Positions 1 to 9,020 are shown, numbered from the stretch's first letter. The stretch is 14,354 bases of DNA from Gemmatimonadota bacterium (GCA_026706165.1 JAPOZF010000224.1:1-14354); one strand, 5' to 3'. The notes: generated by a model from the sequence alone, not told the origin. Numbers and translations are program-made.

Positions 1-1
1 C

Positions 2-1804
2 GCCGCGGTGGCGGATCTTCCGGGTGTTCTCGGCCCCCTGTCCGCACATGTGCGAACCGGGGACGAGATCCGGCCTCTGGTCGAGCGCCTGCTGCACAAC
101 ACCTTCCTGATCGACGGGATCGATTCCGCCGTTGCGGCGGCGGCGCGCGGGATTACCCACCCTGTCCGGCTGGTGACCGCCGCGGGCGAAGGGATCGATT
201 TTTCCGGTTGCCTGAGGGGTGGCCGCACCTCCCGGGAAGAGGACGGAAGCATACTCGGCCGCGCCGCCGAGATCGACCGCCTGCGCCGGGAGATCGCCCG
301 CGACAGGGCGAGGCTCGCCGGGGCCGAGCCTGCCTTCTCGGCCGCCGAATCGCGGCGGCGGGTCCTGAACCGCTACTCTGCGGATCTCGGAGCTCTGGCC
401 GAGGAATCGAGGGAAAAGGCCCGCAGCTGCGAACTGCGGCTCCAGGAGATCAGGACCGAAAGCGAGCGGATCGACTCGCGGAGGTCCGAGGTCGAAGAGA
501 GCTCGGAATCGCTTGCAGGACAGTTTGCCAGCCTCGCTTCGGCCCTGGAATCCGAACGGGACCGCCTGGTTGAACTGCAGGGGGAGGTATCCGGGGCGGA
601 GGCAGCTATCGGGAAAGTGGAACAGAGGCTGCACACTGCAGAAGCAGACCGCCGCGGCGCCTCCGAGACCCTCGGAGCCCTGCGCGTCGAGCGCGCCCGC
701 GCCGTCGAGCAGGTAGACAGCCTGCGCAGGGACGGGCTCAGGCTCGATCAGATAGGGCAGGGCCACAGCCGGGAGATCGACCGGCTGACCGCTGAGATCG
801 AACAGGCCAGCTCGGACTGCGACCAACTGCTGTCAACCGAGAATCATTCAGACGCGGAAGTCCGCCGACTGCACCAGCTGCGCGACCAGCTGGCAAAAAA
901 CCGCGACGGGAACCAGCTGGCCTGGCAGGAGGCCCTGACCCGCTCCCGCGACCTCGAAGGGGAGATCGGCAAACTGCAAAAAACGCTCTCATCCGAGCGC
1001 GAGCGGACTTACCAGCTTCAGTTGAAGATCACCGAACTGGAGAACGATGCGGAACGCATCCGCGAGCGCCTCCAGGATGAAGTGAATGTCGAAGTCGAGA
1101 CGCAGGGACCGGTCGTCGAGGAGGAGTTCGATCCCCTGGGGACCGAGGAGCGGCTCGGACTGGTGAGGCGCTCCCTCGAGCGCCTCGGCACGGTGCATGT
1201 CGGGGTCATCGAGGAGTACGACCAGCAGCGGGAGCGCTACGATTTCCTGGTGCAACAGCGGGACGACCTGCTCGCCGCCGCGGAGGACCTCCGCAGGACA
1301 CTGCAGCTGATCGACCGCACAGCACGCCGCATGTTCCGCGAGACCTTCGTGGAAATCCGCGAAAAGTTCAGGGAGACCTTCCGCCGCTTTTTCCCCGGAG
1401 GTGAAGCGGACCTCGTGCTCGAGCCGGACGTCGACGCACTCGAAGCTGCGATCGAGATCAGCGCCCGCCCGCGAGGAAAGAGGCTGCAGAGCATCGCCCT
1501 GCTGTCGGGCGGCGAGCGCGCTCTGACCGCCATCGCCCTGCTGTTCGCCATCTACCAGGTGAAACCGAGTCCCTGGTGTATTCTCGACGAGGTCGACGCC
1601 CCCCTCGACGACGTCAACATCGGCCGCTTCATCCGCGTGATCAGCGAATTCGCCGAGTCGACGCAGTTCATCCTGGTGACCCACAACAAGCTCAGCATGT
1701 CCGCGGCGGACACCCTTCACGGCGTCACCATGCCGGAGGAGGGTGTGTCGCAGATGGTGTCGGTGCAGGTGGAGCCGGAAGCCTTCGGAGAGGCGGCGGG
1801 CTGA
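2..1804 (+). CDS. smc: Chromosome segregation protein SMC, C-terminal half (5' partial)
   Basis: SMC is a DNA-organising ATPase that dimerises through a hinge and, with ScpA/ScpB, compacts and helps segregate the chromosome. The frame is open to the left edge, so the N-terminal Walker A half lies outside the window. Visible residues, counted from the GTG at 8: about 1-80 are the second part of the hinge (GVLGPLSAHV, then a glycine-rich exit CLRGGRT and GSILGRAAEI). About 85-385 are Glu/Arg/Leu-rich coiled coil. About 400-598 are the C-terminal ATPase head, with the ABC signature LLSGGERALTAIALLFA, the Walker B WCILDEVDAPLDD and the switch histidine region ILVTHNK. The 598 visible residues match what is expected after the mid-hinge of a protein near 1,200 residues. 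The stop lies 19 bases from the stop of the convergent gene, with no obvious terminator between them. The family call is secure. The GTG at 8 is not a true start. Confidence 0.95.
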   Translation, partial: AAVADLPGVLGPLSAHVRTGDEIRPLVERLLHNTFLIDGIDSAVAAAARGITHPVRLVTAAGEGIDFSGCLRGGRTSREEDGSILGRAAEIDRLRREIARDRARLAGAEPAFSAAESRRRVLNRYSADLGALAEESREKARSCELRLQEIRTESERIDSRRSEVEESSESLAGQFASLASALESERDRLVELQGEVSGAEAAIGKVEQRLHTAEADRRGASETLGALRVERARAVEQVDSLRRDGLRLDQIGQGHSREIDRLTAEIEQASSDCDQLLSTENHSDAEVRRLHQLRDQLAKNRDGNQLAWQEALTRSRDLEGEIGKLQKTLSSERERTYQLQLKITELENDAERIRERLQDEVNVEVETQGPVVEEEFDPLGTEERLGLVRRSLERLGTVHVGVIEEYDQQRERYDFLVQQRDDLLAAAEDLRRTLQLIDRTARRMFRETFVEIREKFRETFRRFFPGGEADLVLEPDVDALEAAIEISARPRGKRLQSIALLSGGERALTAIALLFAIYQVKPSPWCILDEVDAPLDDVNIGRFIRVISEFAESTQFILVTHNKLSMSAADTLHGVTMPEEGVSQMVSVQVEPEAFGEAAG

Positions 1805-1823
1805 GGGGCGGCGGCCTCGTCCC

Positions 1824-2702
1824 TCAGCCGGGGTGAAGCCCGTAGAGGTCGCCCTCCGCCAGCAGCCGGGCGCGTTCCGCGGTGCGCGGGTCGTCGCTCT
1901 CCAGTGCCGCTTCCAGAAACCGGGGATGGTTCTCGAGGAAGCGGCGCATCGACCCGTGGGGGTCGCGGCGGTAGGCCTCCAGAACCGCCTTCTGATCGGC
2001 ATCGATCAGGTTGCGCCGCAGCATCTCGGCGAAAAGCTCTTCGTCCACCCGCAGCAGGCTCCAGGACTCCACCCCGAGTGATCTCAGCACCTCATCGCCT
2101 CCCTGGGCGCGGTCGATGACGTTGGCGGCCCAGGCGAGACGCCCCCCGCGGCTGCGCAGGGCGGGAACCCAGGCATTGCGATAGCTCGACGCCTCGGTGA
2201 CCAGGTCTGCAACATGGGCGGAACACCTGCCGGTCAGGTCGCCCGCCTCGACCGCGCCGCGGTCCCGGGCAAGAAACCCCCGCCTGTCCTTGTACAGGAA
2301 GAGATGGGGCAGGTCGAGCTTGTGCGCGACCGCCACCGAGAAGAACCAGTCGCGGCGCTCCCCGCCGGAGATCATCTCCAGGGAAGCCCTTTCCGGCCTC
2401 AGGGTCGCCGCGAGAGAATCGACCACCTCTGCGTAGACCGGGTCGCTGCCGTACATGTCGCGGCAACGGGCGGAAATCTCCGGGACGAAGCGGCCGACGT
2501 TCTCCTTTTCGGCGTCGATGAAAGCCAGCAGCTCACCGGCTTTTTCAGGTCCGCCGAACAGGAAATGGGTGTTTATGTAGTAGGGTCCCACGGTTCCGGA
2601 GGTGTACCAGAACACCTCTCCCGCTGGTGCTATGCGCAAGGCCTGGCGAGCGATCAGCTGCTCGATCAGGCGGGCCCGGCCGCCTCCACCGCAGTCACCC
2701 AT
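1824..2702 (-). CDS. Orotate phosphoribosyltransferase-like protein with altered PRPP loop
   Basis: A 292-residue protein with the layout of a type I phosphoribosyltransferase, closest in pattern to orotate PRTases. Residues 33-47 (YTSGTVGPYYINTHF) resemble the OPRT substrate-side segment. Residues 112-140 (SGGERRDWFFSVAVAHKL, then FLYKDRRG) match the glycine-rich and Lys segments. Residues 195-202 (VIDRAQGG) match the DRQEGG strand after the PRPP loop. The PRPP loop itself, normally EDVxTTG, reads ADLVTEASSY (165-174), so one acidic residue and the TTG turn are missing. About 75 C-terminal residues are extra to plain OPRT. The ATG follows AGGGGG by about 8 bases and lies 11 bases after the upstream epimerase-like gene, which implies co-transcription. 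I infer either a diverged PRTase or a non-catalytic sensor-like paralogue. Classical pyrE is possible but less likely, because no other pyrimidine gene is nearby. Confidence 0.7.
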   Translation of the reverse strand: MGDCGGGGRARLIEQLIARQALRIAPAGEVFWYTSGTVGPYYINTHFLFGGPEKAGELLAFIDAEKENVGRFVPEISARCRDMYGSDPVYAEVVDSLAATLRPERASLEMISGGERRDWFFSVAVAHKLDLPHLFLYKDRRGFLARDRGAVEAGDLTGRCSAHVADLVTEASSYRNAWVPALRSRGGRLAWAANVIDRAQGGDEVLRSLGVESWSLLRVDEELFAEMLRRNLIDADQKAVLEAYRRDPHGSMRRFLENHPRFLEAALESDDPRTAERARLLAEGDLYGLHPG

Positions 2703-2713
2703 GGCAAATCCCC

Positions 2714-3259
2714 CTATTCGGGCAGGTCGGCTTCGTTCAGCTGACCGAGCCGGGGGCTGGCCTTGTCCCGGGATGAAACGAGGACTTCCCCTGCCCCCAC
2801 CTCCCAGTCGAGCCCGAGCTGCGGATCGTCCCAGGCGAGGGAGTACTCGTCGGCGCCGCCGGCGTAGTAGCGGTTTACCACGTAGGTCAGGGTGACGTCG
2901 GTCAGCGCCAGGAAGCCGTGCGCTACTCCGCAGGGTATGAACAGCCCCTGGGGGTGCCGTTGATCGAGCTGCAGGATTTCGCCCTGTCCGCGGGTGGGGG
3001 AGGAGCGCCGCAGGTCGTAGAGGCCGACGCGCAGGGTTCCGGCGAGGCACTGCCAGTAGTCGACCTGCTGATGGTGGTAATGCAGCCCCCGCACCGTTCC
3101 GGCCCTCGATTCGGAGCGGTTGCACTGGAGCTCAATCCAGGAGATGTGGGGGAACCACTCGCTGCGAAAGGACTCGGCGAACCAGCCGCGCTCATCCCCG
3201 AATGCCTCCAGTTCGGCGATGGCAACCCCCTCTATTCGCTCCGAGGGCCGCAGTTCCAT
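2714..3259 (-). CDS. RmlC-like dTDP-4-dehydrorhamnose 3,5-epimerase family cupin
   Basis: A 181-residue cupin of the RmlC family, whose classical members epimerise dTDP-4-keto-6-deoxyglucose for rhamnose synthesis. Conserved features are VRGLHYH with the catalytic-base histidine at residue 60, SPT at 87-89, FIPCGVAHGF at 108-117, the YY pair at 131-132, AWDDPQLGLDW at 142-152, and SSRDKASPRL, with D165 matching the partner of the catalytic histidine. The segment normally reading Q-x-K-L here reads QVDY, so the conserved active-site lysine is replaced by D67. This is typical of a sub-branch whose substrate is not settled. The ATG follows GGGGAGG by about 7 bases. The ribosome site lies inside the end of the SEC-C gene, whose stop is only 4 bases upstream, so translation is probably coupled. 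No rmlA, rmlB or rmlD is beside it, so a rhamnose role is inference only. Confidence 0.8.
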   Translation of the reverse strand: MELRPSERIEGVAIAELEAFGDERGWFAESFRSEWFPHISWIELQCNRSESRAGTVRGLHYHHQQVDYWQCLAGTLRVGLYDLRRSSPTRGQGEILQLDQRHPQGLFIPCGVAHGFLALTDVTLTYVVNRYYAGGADEYSLAWDDPQLGLDWEVGAGEVLVSSRDKASPRLGQLNEADLPE

Positions 3260-3263
3260 CCCG

Positions 3264-4016
3264 CTATCCTCCCCTGCCGCAGCATCTTTTGTATTTCTTC
3301 CCGCTGCCGCACGGGCACGGGTCGTTGCGGCCGATTTTCGGAACCTCGCGCCGGTAGGTCTCGACCTTGTCGAACATCCCGCCTTCCTGGAGCAGATCGG
3401 AAGGCATGCGCCCGCCAAGGGATGGGCGCGGGGTGGAGAGCCACTCCTCGCGCAATTCCGCGATGGGGCCTTCCGCATCCCTGCCCATCGCCGCGGCCTC
3501 ATCCGGCGACACCCCCTTCTCCTGACAGAAAAGACCGAAATCCGCCAGCAGCGCCCCCTGCGGGGAGGAGAGCAACTGCTCGACCTGCCCGCGGTCGATC
3601 CCTTCAGGGAGTTCGATATCCCTCAGAGCATCGAGATCGGCAAGACTTCCGGTTTGAAGATCACCGGCGGTTGCAGCCGCCATCGCCGGGGCCCCCGGCT
3701 CCTCCACCACCCCGGCTTCACCCCCGGCCCCGGTCGCCGGGGCAATTTCGCCGTCCGCCAAGCCCGCCTCTTCCAGAACAGGGGACTCCCCTTCTGAACT
3801 GGAAGCGATCGTTTCCGAAAGGGGGGAAGCCTCCGCGGCGATTTCCGTCAGCAATCGCCTCAGCTTTCCGGAAGCGTCCGAACCGGGAGAAACCTGCTCG
3901 ACGATCCAGCCGACCTCCTCGCCGTCCTCCAGGAGCTCGATGATCTCCTCCGGCGAGAACCGCTCGATTCCCCGGGCAGCGCAAAACTCCGCCAGTCTTT
4001 CCTGGAATTCTTCCAC
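3264..4016 (-). CDS. SEC-C metal-binding motif protein
   Basis: An acidic protein of about 250 residues ending in a textbook SEC-C motif, [19 protein letters not shown], whose CxCx8CC cysteines bind zinc. In SecA the same motif contacts SecB or the ribosome. In many small proteins it is a C-terminal add-on to an unknown body. The N-terminal 60 residues look helical ([36 protein letters not shown]). Residues about 65-120 are a Glu/Ala/Gly/Pro-rich linker with low complexity. Residues about 130-200 are again helical. No enzyme domain is recognised. The frame opens with GTG at 4022, but AGGGAG at 4022-4027 touches that codon and sits 5 bases before the in-frame GTG at 4016, so 4016 is preferred. 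It is the first gene of the three-gene minus-strand unit. The motif call is very secure; the function is unknown. Confidence 0.85.
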   Translation of the reverse strand: MEEFQERLAEFCAARGIERFSPEEIIELLEDGEEVGWIVEQVSPGSDASGKLRRLLTEIAAEASPLSETIASSSEGESPVLEEAGLADGEIAPATGAGGEAGVVEEPGAPAMAAATAGDLQTGSLADLDALRDIELPEGIDRGQVEQLLSSPQGALLADFGLFCQEKGVSPDEAAAMGRDAEGPIAELREEWLSTPRPSLGGRMPSDLLQEGGMFDKVETYRREVPKIGRNDPCPCGSGKKYKRCCGRGG

Positions 4017-4021
4017 GCGCA

Positions 4022-4027
4022 CTCCCT
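4022..4027 (-). promoter_or_regulatory. Ribosome binding site deciding the SEC-C start
   Basis: The minus strand reads AGGGAG, then TGCGC, then GTG at 4016. The upstream GTG at 4020-4022 overlaps the site itself and so cannot use it at normal spacing. This favours the shorter protein. Confidence 0.5.
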
Positions 4028-4545
4028 GCAGTCAGCGATCCGGGAAGGATAGGCGCAGACCGGAGCAGCCGTCAAAACGGAGCGGTCGGAGTCGTCGGAC
4101 CGCAATGTGCCTGGAGGCATCAGATTGTTGAGGAGTCTCAGAATACTGAGTGGACCGGCCGCAAATAACGGGTCGCCCAGGGACCGTTTTCTCCTCGTTT
4201 CCGAGAGTTTTCCGGCGATTCCCCAGCGCAGTCCTGAGGGCTCATCTGCAGTAATGACGGCAGCGAACGGCCCCTCCAGGATCGGTTCGCGGGGTTTTCT
4301 GAAATCGGGCGCTTCACGAGGGGAGCAGAGGGAGATTCCGCCCGTGTGCTGGCCGCCCCGAACCCGCCGCCAGCCTGCTGGAAAAGACCCCGGATCGCCG
4401 CCAAAGCCGGTCGCATGGCCGACGTTCGCGGTGCCGCGGCTCGCCGGGCGGGCTGTCGCCATTCCCTGGTGGTACGGTGATTGCTCGCTGCCCCTTGAGC
4501 CGTCCCGAAACCGGATTCGAGGCGGGAGAGAATGGGGAGAAAGCG
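4023..4545. other. Divergent intergenic region between the SEC-C unit and the ECF sigma gene
   Basis: This 523-base stretch holds no gene that I accept. Frames open through it have no ribosome site and no recognisable protein. It contains the minus-strand promoter at 4046-4075 and a small perfect inverted repeat, CTCAG-AATA-CTGAG, at 4137-4150. I see no GGAAC-type ECF -35 element, so autoregulation of the sigma gene is not shown. No plus-strand promoter stands out for the sigma gene. Confidence 0.5.
4046..4075 (-). promoter_or_regulatory. Putative sigma70-type promoter of the SEC-C/RmlC-like/OPRT-like unit
   Basis: The minus strand reads TTGACG (4075-4070), an 18-base spacer, then TATCCT (4051-4046). 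The -35 matches TTGACA at five of six positions and the -10 matches TATAAT at four of six. It would start a transcript near 4039 with a leader of roughly 20 bases before the SEC-C gene. Position and match are good. It was found by eye, so chance is not excluded. Confidence 0.5.
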
Positions 4546-5289
4546 ATGAAAGCAACCACCATGAACCAGGAACGGACCGAAAAACTCTCGGACAAGGCGG
4601 TGCTGATGGTCGCCGCGAAAGACTCGAGCGCCCTGGCGATTCTGGTGCGCCGCTACCGCGTCCCCCTGCAAAACTTCGTCTATCGCTTCGTCGGCGACCG
4701 CGAAACCTCGGAGGACATCGTTCAGGAGACCTTCCTCAGATGCCTCCGACACCGTTCACAGTTTCCCGCCATCGAACAGGTTTCGACCTGGCTGTACACC
4801 ATCGCCGGCAACCTGGCCAAGACCGAGCTCAGACGCCGCAAGCGCTGGCACTGGGTTCCCACGGGTCCTGCCGATGACGAGGAGCGCACCCCGTTCTACG
4901 AGCCGGTGGACGGCGAGGCCCTGCCCGGGGAAGTGACCGACACCAAGACCGTCCACCAGTCCGTGGAGACGGCAATTCGGACGTTGCCGGACGAGTTCCG
5001 CGACGCCGTCGTGCTCAGGGACCTCAACGGCCTATCGTACGAAGAGATCGCCAAGATCATCGAGTGTCCCGTCGGCACGGTGAAGTCGCGGGTGAACCGG
5101 GGGCGAAGCCGGTTGCAGCGAAACCTTCGCCCCCTTGCGGAGGAAGTGATCGGCCAGCTGGGGCCGGCACGCCACGCAGCTAGAAAGCGCGCTGGACGAA
5201 AAACTCCAGCATCTCCTCCAGGAGATCCCGGGATGCGCTCGGCCGCGTCCGTTGGAGCAACGCCAGCGCCTCGTCCGCTTTTCGAGTAG
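4546..5289 (+). CDS. ECF (sigma-70 family, RpoE-like) RNA polymerase sigma factor
   Basis: An alternative sigma factor of 247 residues that would direct RNA polymerase to a stress or envelope regulon. Region 2 covers about 27-100, with LVRRYRVPLQNFVYRFVGD, the -10 recognition segment SEDIVQETFLRCLRH and STWLYTIAGNL. A charged linker spans about 101-135. Region 4 covers about 137-195, with LPDEFRDAVVLRDLNGLSYEE and the helix-turn-helix IAKIIECPVGTVKSRVNRGR. The ATG at 4546 follows GGGGAG by 7 bases, and the ATG at 4561 has no site. After region 4 there is a Pro/Ala/Arg-rich tail of about 50 residues, unusual for the class. Its last 36 codons lie antisense to the 3' end of the prenyl synthase gene. 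No anti-sigma factor gene follows on the plus strand, so the control partner is absent here or encoded elsewhere. Confidence 0.92.
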   Translation: MKATTMNQERTEKLSDKAVLMVAAKDSSALAILVRRYRVPLQNFVYRFVGDRETSEDIVQETFLRCLRHRSQFPAIEQVSTWLYTIAGNLAKTELRRRKRWHWVPTGPADDEERTPFYEPVDGEALPGEVTDTKTVHQSVETAIRTLPDEFRDAVVLRDLNGLSYEEIAKIIECPVGTVKSRVNRGRSRLQRNLRPLAEEVIGQLGPARHAARKRAGRKTPASPPGDPGMRSAASVGATPAPRPLFE

Positions 5290-6238
5290 CGACTTCGTCG
5301 GCGTACTGCAGCGAACCGTACGAATCGATCAGTCCTATGACCCGCTCGATCTGGTCCTGCGTCGTCAGGTCGCGGTGCAGGTCGAGGATCTCGAGGACGT
5401 CGGCGCGCTCCTCCGCGGTGCATTTGCGCAGCAGGTCGATCACCAGCAGAGTCCGTTTCCCCTCGGCGATGTCGCCTCCGCGCTCCTTGCCGTAACCCCC
5501 CGAAGTCAAACCGGGCGCTTCTTCTTCATCCTGCGCCGGACTCAGCAGGTTGAGGACATCGTCCCTGATCTGGAAGGCGACAGCCATCGCCTCGCCGAAA
5601 TCACCGATCTGACGGCGCTCGCGATCCCCGGCCCCGGCCACGATCGCCCCCGCGGTGCAGGGCCCCCGGCCGGTGTACCACCCCGTCTTCTTCGTCACCA
5701 TGACCATGAACTCTTCTTCCGTGGGAATATGCTGCCGACGGATCCAGCCGATGTCGTAGGCCTGACCCTCCAGGGTCTGAATGGATCCGCGGATCATTTC
5801 GTCGATCAGCTCCAGGCTCTTCTCGCAACCCAGGAGGTCGCGATTCGCGCACAGGATCTCGAACACCTTCGCGTAGAGGGCATCGCCGACGTTGATGCTC
5901 AGGGGAATGCCGTAAAGTTTGTGGATGCACGGCTTTCCCCGGCGGAACTCCGAGTCGTCCTCGATGTCGTCGTGGATGACGGCGAACGACTGGAACATCT
6001 CGAACGCCGAGGCGGTGCGCACCGCTTTTCGCAGGTCGCCGCCCAGGGCGTCGCAGGCCATCAGGACCAGCGTCGGGCGCAGGCGCTTTCCCCCGCGTTC
6101 GGGATAGTCGCGCATCGGGCGGTACATGAACTCCTCCGGCTCCTGAACGGGCAGGAAGGAGAACATCTCCTCTTCGATCAGAGGTACGTAGCGCCGTAGA
6201 AAATCCCGCAGTTCCGGGGACAGCTCCGAGCCGGGCAT
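5180..6238 (-). CDS. Polyprenyl (short-chain trans-isoprenyl) diphosphate synthase
   Basis: Condenses isopentenyl diphosphate onto allylic diphosphates to make prenyl chains for quinones, carotenoids or other lipids. The 352-residue protein shows GGKRLRPTLVLMACDALGG (49-67), the first aspartate-rich motif HDDIEDD (D90, D91, D94), RRG at 99-101, LEGQAYDIGW (156-165), KKTGWYTG (183-190), a second motif QIRDDVLN (D226, D227, with Asn where Asp is usual) and GGDIAEGKRT (254-263). A bulky F85 lies five residues before the first motif, a position that in this family often limits product length, so a C15-C20 product is a reasonable guess. The ATG is one base beyond the atpC stop (TGA-c-ATG), which implies translational coupling and makes it the last gene of the ATP synthase operon. 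Its 3' end overlaps the convergent sigma gene by 110 bases. Confidence 0.9.
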   Translation of the reverse strand: MPGSELSPELRDFLRRYVPLIEEEMFSFLPVQEPEEFMYRPMRDYPERGGKRLRPTLVLMACDALGGDLRKAVRTASAFEMFQSFAVIHDDIEDDSEFRRGKPCIHKLYGIPLSINVGDALYAKVFEILCANRDLLGCEKSLELIDEMIRGSIQTLEGQAYDIGWIRRQHIPTEEEFMVMVTKKTGWYTGRGPCTAGAIVAGAGDRERRQIGDFGEAMAVAFQIRDDVLNLLSPAQDEEEAPGLTSGGYGKERGGDIAEGKRTLLVIDLLRKCTAEERADVLEILDLHRDLTTQDQIERVIGLIDSYGSLQYADEVATRKADEALALLQRTRPSASRDLLEEMLEFFVQRAF

Positions 6239-6239
6239 G

Positions 6240-6644
6240 TCAGGCCTCGCCGGCGAGGCGGATTCGGGTAAGGGCCCGCGCCAGGGCTGCCTCCGCCCTG
6301 ACCCGATCCACATCTCCCTCCCGGGCGAGCCTCCGGCGCGCGCGTTCGCGGGCGGCCTCGGCACGGGCGACATCGATCCCGTCACCGAACTCGGCGGCCT
6401 CGGCAAGCACCGTGACCCGGTCCCCGAGAACCTCGACGAAGCCGCCGCTGCAGGCCATGGCGCGGGCTTCGCCGGCCCCTTCTTCGGTGAAGGCGAGACG
6501 GCCTGTCTTCATCCCGGCGATCATCGGGGCATGCCTGGAGAGCACTCCGAACGAGCCCAGGCTTCCGGGAGCCTGCAAGCTCTCCACGGAACCGGAGTAG
6601 ACGGTCCCGGACGGAGTGACGATTTCCAGCTGGTAGGCAGCCAT
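6240..6644 (-). CDS. atpC: F1Fo ATP synthase epsilon subunit
   Basis: The epsilon subunit is part of the central stalk, couples gamma to the c-ring and can inhibit ATP hydrolysis. It has 134 residues, the normal length. The N-terminal beta sandwich shows LEIVTPSGTVYSGSVESLQAPGS (about 6-28), then the hallmark GVLSRHAPMIAGMKTG (33-48) and SGGFVEVLGDRVTVLAEAAE (66-85). The remainder, from about 92, is the Ala/Arg-rich C-terminal helical pair. It starts at ATG 20 bases after the atpD stop. Its TGA stop is one base from the ATG of the prenyl synthase, so the two are probably translated in tandem. Confidence 0.96.
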   Translation of the reverse strand: MAAYQLEIVTPSGTVYSGSVESLQAPGSLGSFGVLSRHAPMIAGMKTGRLAFTEEGAGEARAMACSGGFVEVLGDRVTVLAEAAEFGDGIDVARAEAARERARRRLAREGDVDRVRAEAALARALTRIRLAGEA

Positions 6645-6664
6645 GCGGGAACTCGCCTCGTTCC

Positions 6665-8128
<1,464 letters not shown>

Positions 8129-9004
8129 CTACTGCGCTACTGCCTCGGCGCCTCCGACTATGTCCATCAGCTCGAGGGTGATGGAAGCCTGGCGCTCCTT
8201 GTTCATCTCCCGCGTCAGTTCCTCGATGATCTCGCCGGCGTTCTTCGTCGCGTTGTCCATCGCCGTCATCTGGGCGGCGTAGAAACCGGCGTTCGATTCG
8301 AGCAGGGCGCGCCAGATCTGCACGTTGACCTGGCGCGGAACCAGCTGTTCGAGCAGGATGTCGGGGGCCGGTTCGAACAGGTAATCCCGGCCCGAATTCT
8401 CGCCCTCCGCGTCGGTCTGCACTTCCTCCGAAGGAACTATCGGCAGCAGCTGGGTCACCACGGGCACCTGCTGCGAAACCGAGCGGAACTCGCTGAACAC
8501 GAGCGACACGCGGCCGACCTCCCCTTCGCGGAACCGCTGCATCAGGTCCTGGCCGATCGCGACTGCCTGGGAGTAGTCGAGAGCACGGAACAGGTCCGGG
8601 TAGTCGAGGACTGCTTCGAAGCCGCGACTGCGGAAATAGTCGCGCCCCTTGCGGCCGATGGTCACCAGCTGCACGGAATCGGGACCGGCCTGCTGAAGCT
8701 CGCTCTGGGCGCGCCGGCAGATGTTGCCGTTGAAGCCTCCGCACAGGCCCCGGTCCGCCGTGACCACGACCAGCAGCTGACGCCCCTCCCTGCTCTCGGC
8801 GAGCAGCGCGTGCTGCGAGGTGTCGACGCTCCCCTGCAGGCGCCGCAGGACGAGGTCGAGCTGAACGGCATACGGTCTCGCCGCCAGGATGGCATCCTGG
8901 GCGCGCCGCATCTTCGCGGCCGCCACCATCTGCATCGCGTTGGTGACGCGCTGAATGTTGGAGATGCTGGCGACGCGGGTGCGAAGCTCGCGCAGGGTAG
9001 CCAT
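8129..9004 (-). CDS. atpG: F1Fo ATP synthase gamma subunit
   Basis: The gamma subunit is the rotating shaft inside the alpha3beta3 ring. The 291-residue protein opens with the family start LRELRTRVASISNIQRVTNA and MVAAAKMRRAQ, has the central Rossmann-like strand LLVVVTADRGLCGGFNGNI (about 77-95), and ends with the C-terminal helix AAQMTAMDNATKNAGEII (about 243-260) and MNKERQASITLELMDIVGGA. Both coiled-coil shaft helices are therefore complete. It lies 16 bases after atpA. No truncation or insertion of the photosynthetic redox type is seen. Confidence 0.97.
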   Translation of the reverse strand: MATLRELRTRVASISNIQRVTNAMQMVAAAKMRRAQDAILAARPYAVQLDLVLRRLQGSVDTSQHALLAESREGRQLLVVVTADRGLCGGFNGNICRRAQSELQQAGPDSVQLVTIGRKGRDYFRSRGFEAVLDYPDLFRALDYSQAVAIGQDLMQRFREGEVGRVSLVFSEFRSVSQQVPVVTQLLPIVPSEEVQTDAEGENSGRDYLFEPAPDILLEQLVPRQVNVQIWRALLESNAGFYAAQMTAMDNATKNAGEIIEELTREMNKERQASITLELMDIVGGAEAVAQ

Positions 9005-9020
9005 CGATCAGTCTTCGCCC

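Noticed and set aside
1805..1823. Bidirectional terminator between smc and the OPRT-like gene
   Set aside because: The 19-base gap holds no stem followed by a T-run on either strand.
989..2002. 337-codon minus-strand frame over the smc 3' end
   Set aside because: It lies opposite the conserved SMC ATPase head and continues into the convergent gene in the wrong frame.
4138..4752. 204-codon minus-strand frame through the intergenic region and the sigma gene start
   Set aside because: It is antisense to sigma region 2, has no ribosome site and shows no recognisable protein pattern.
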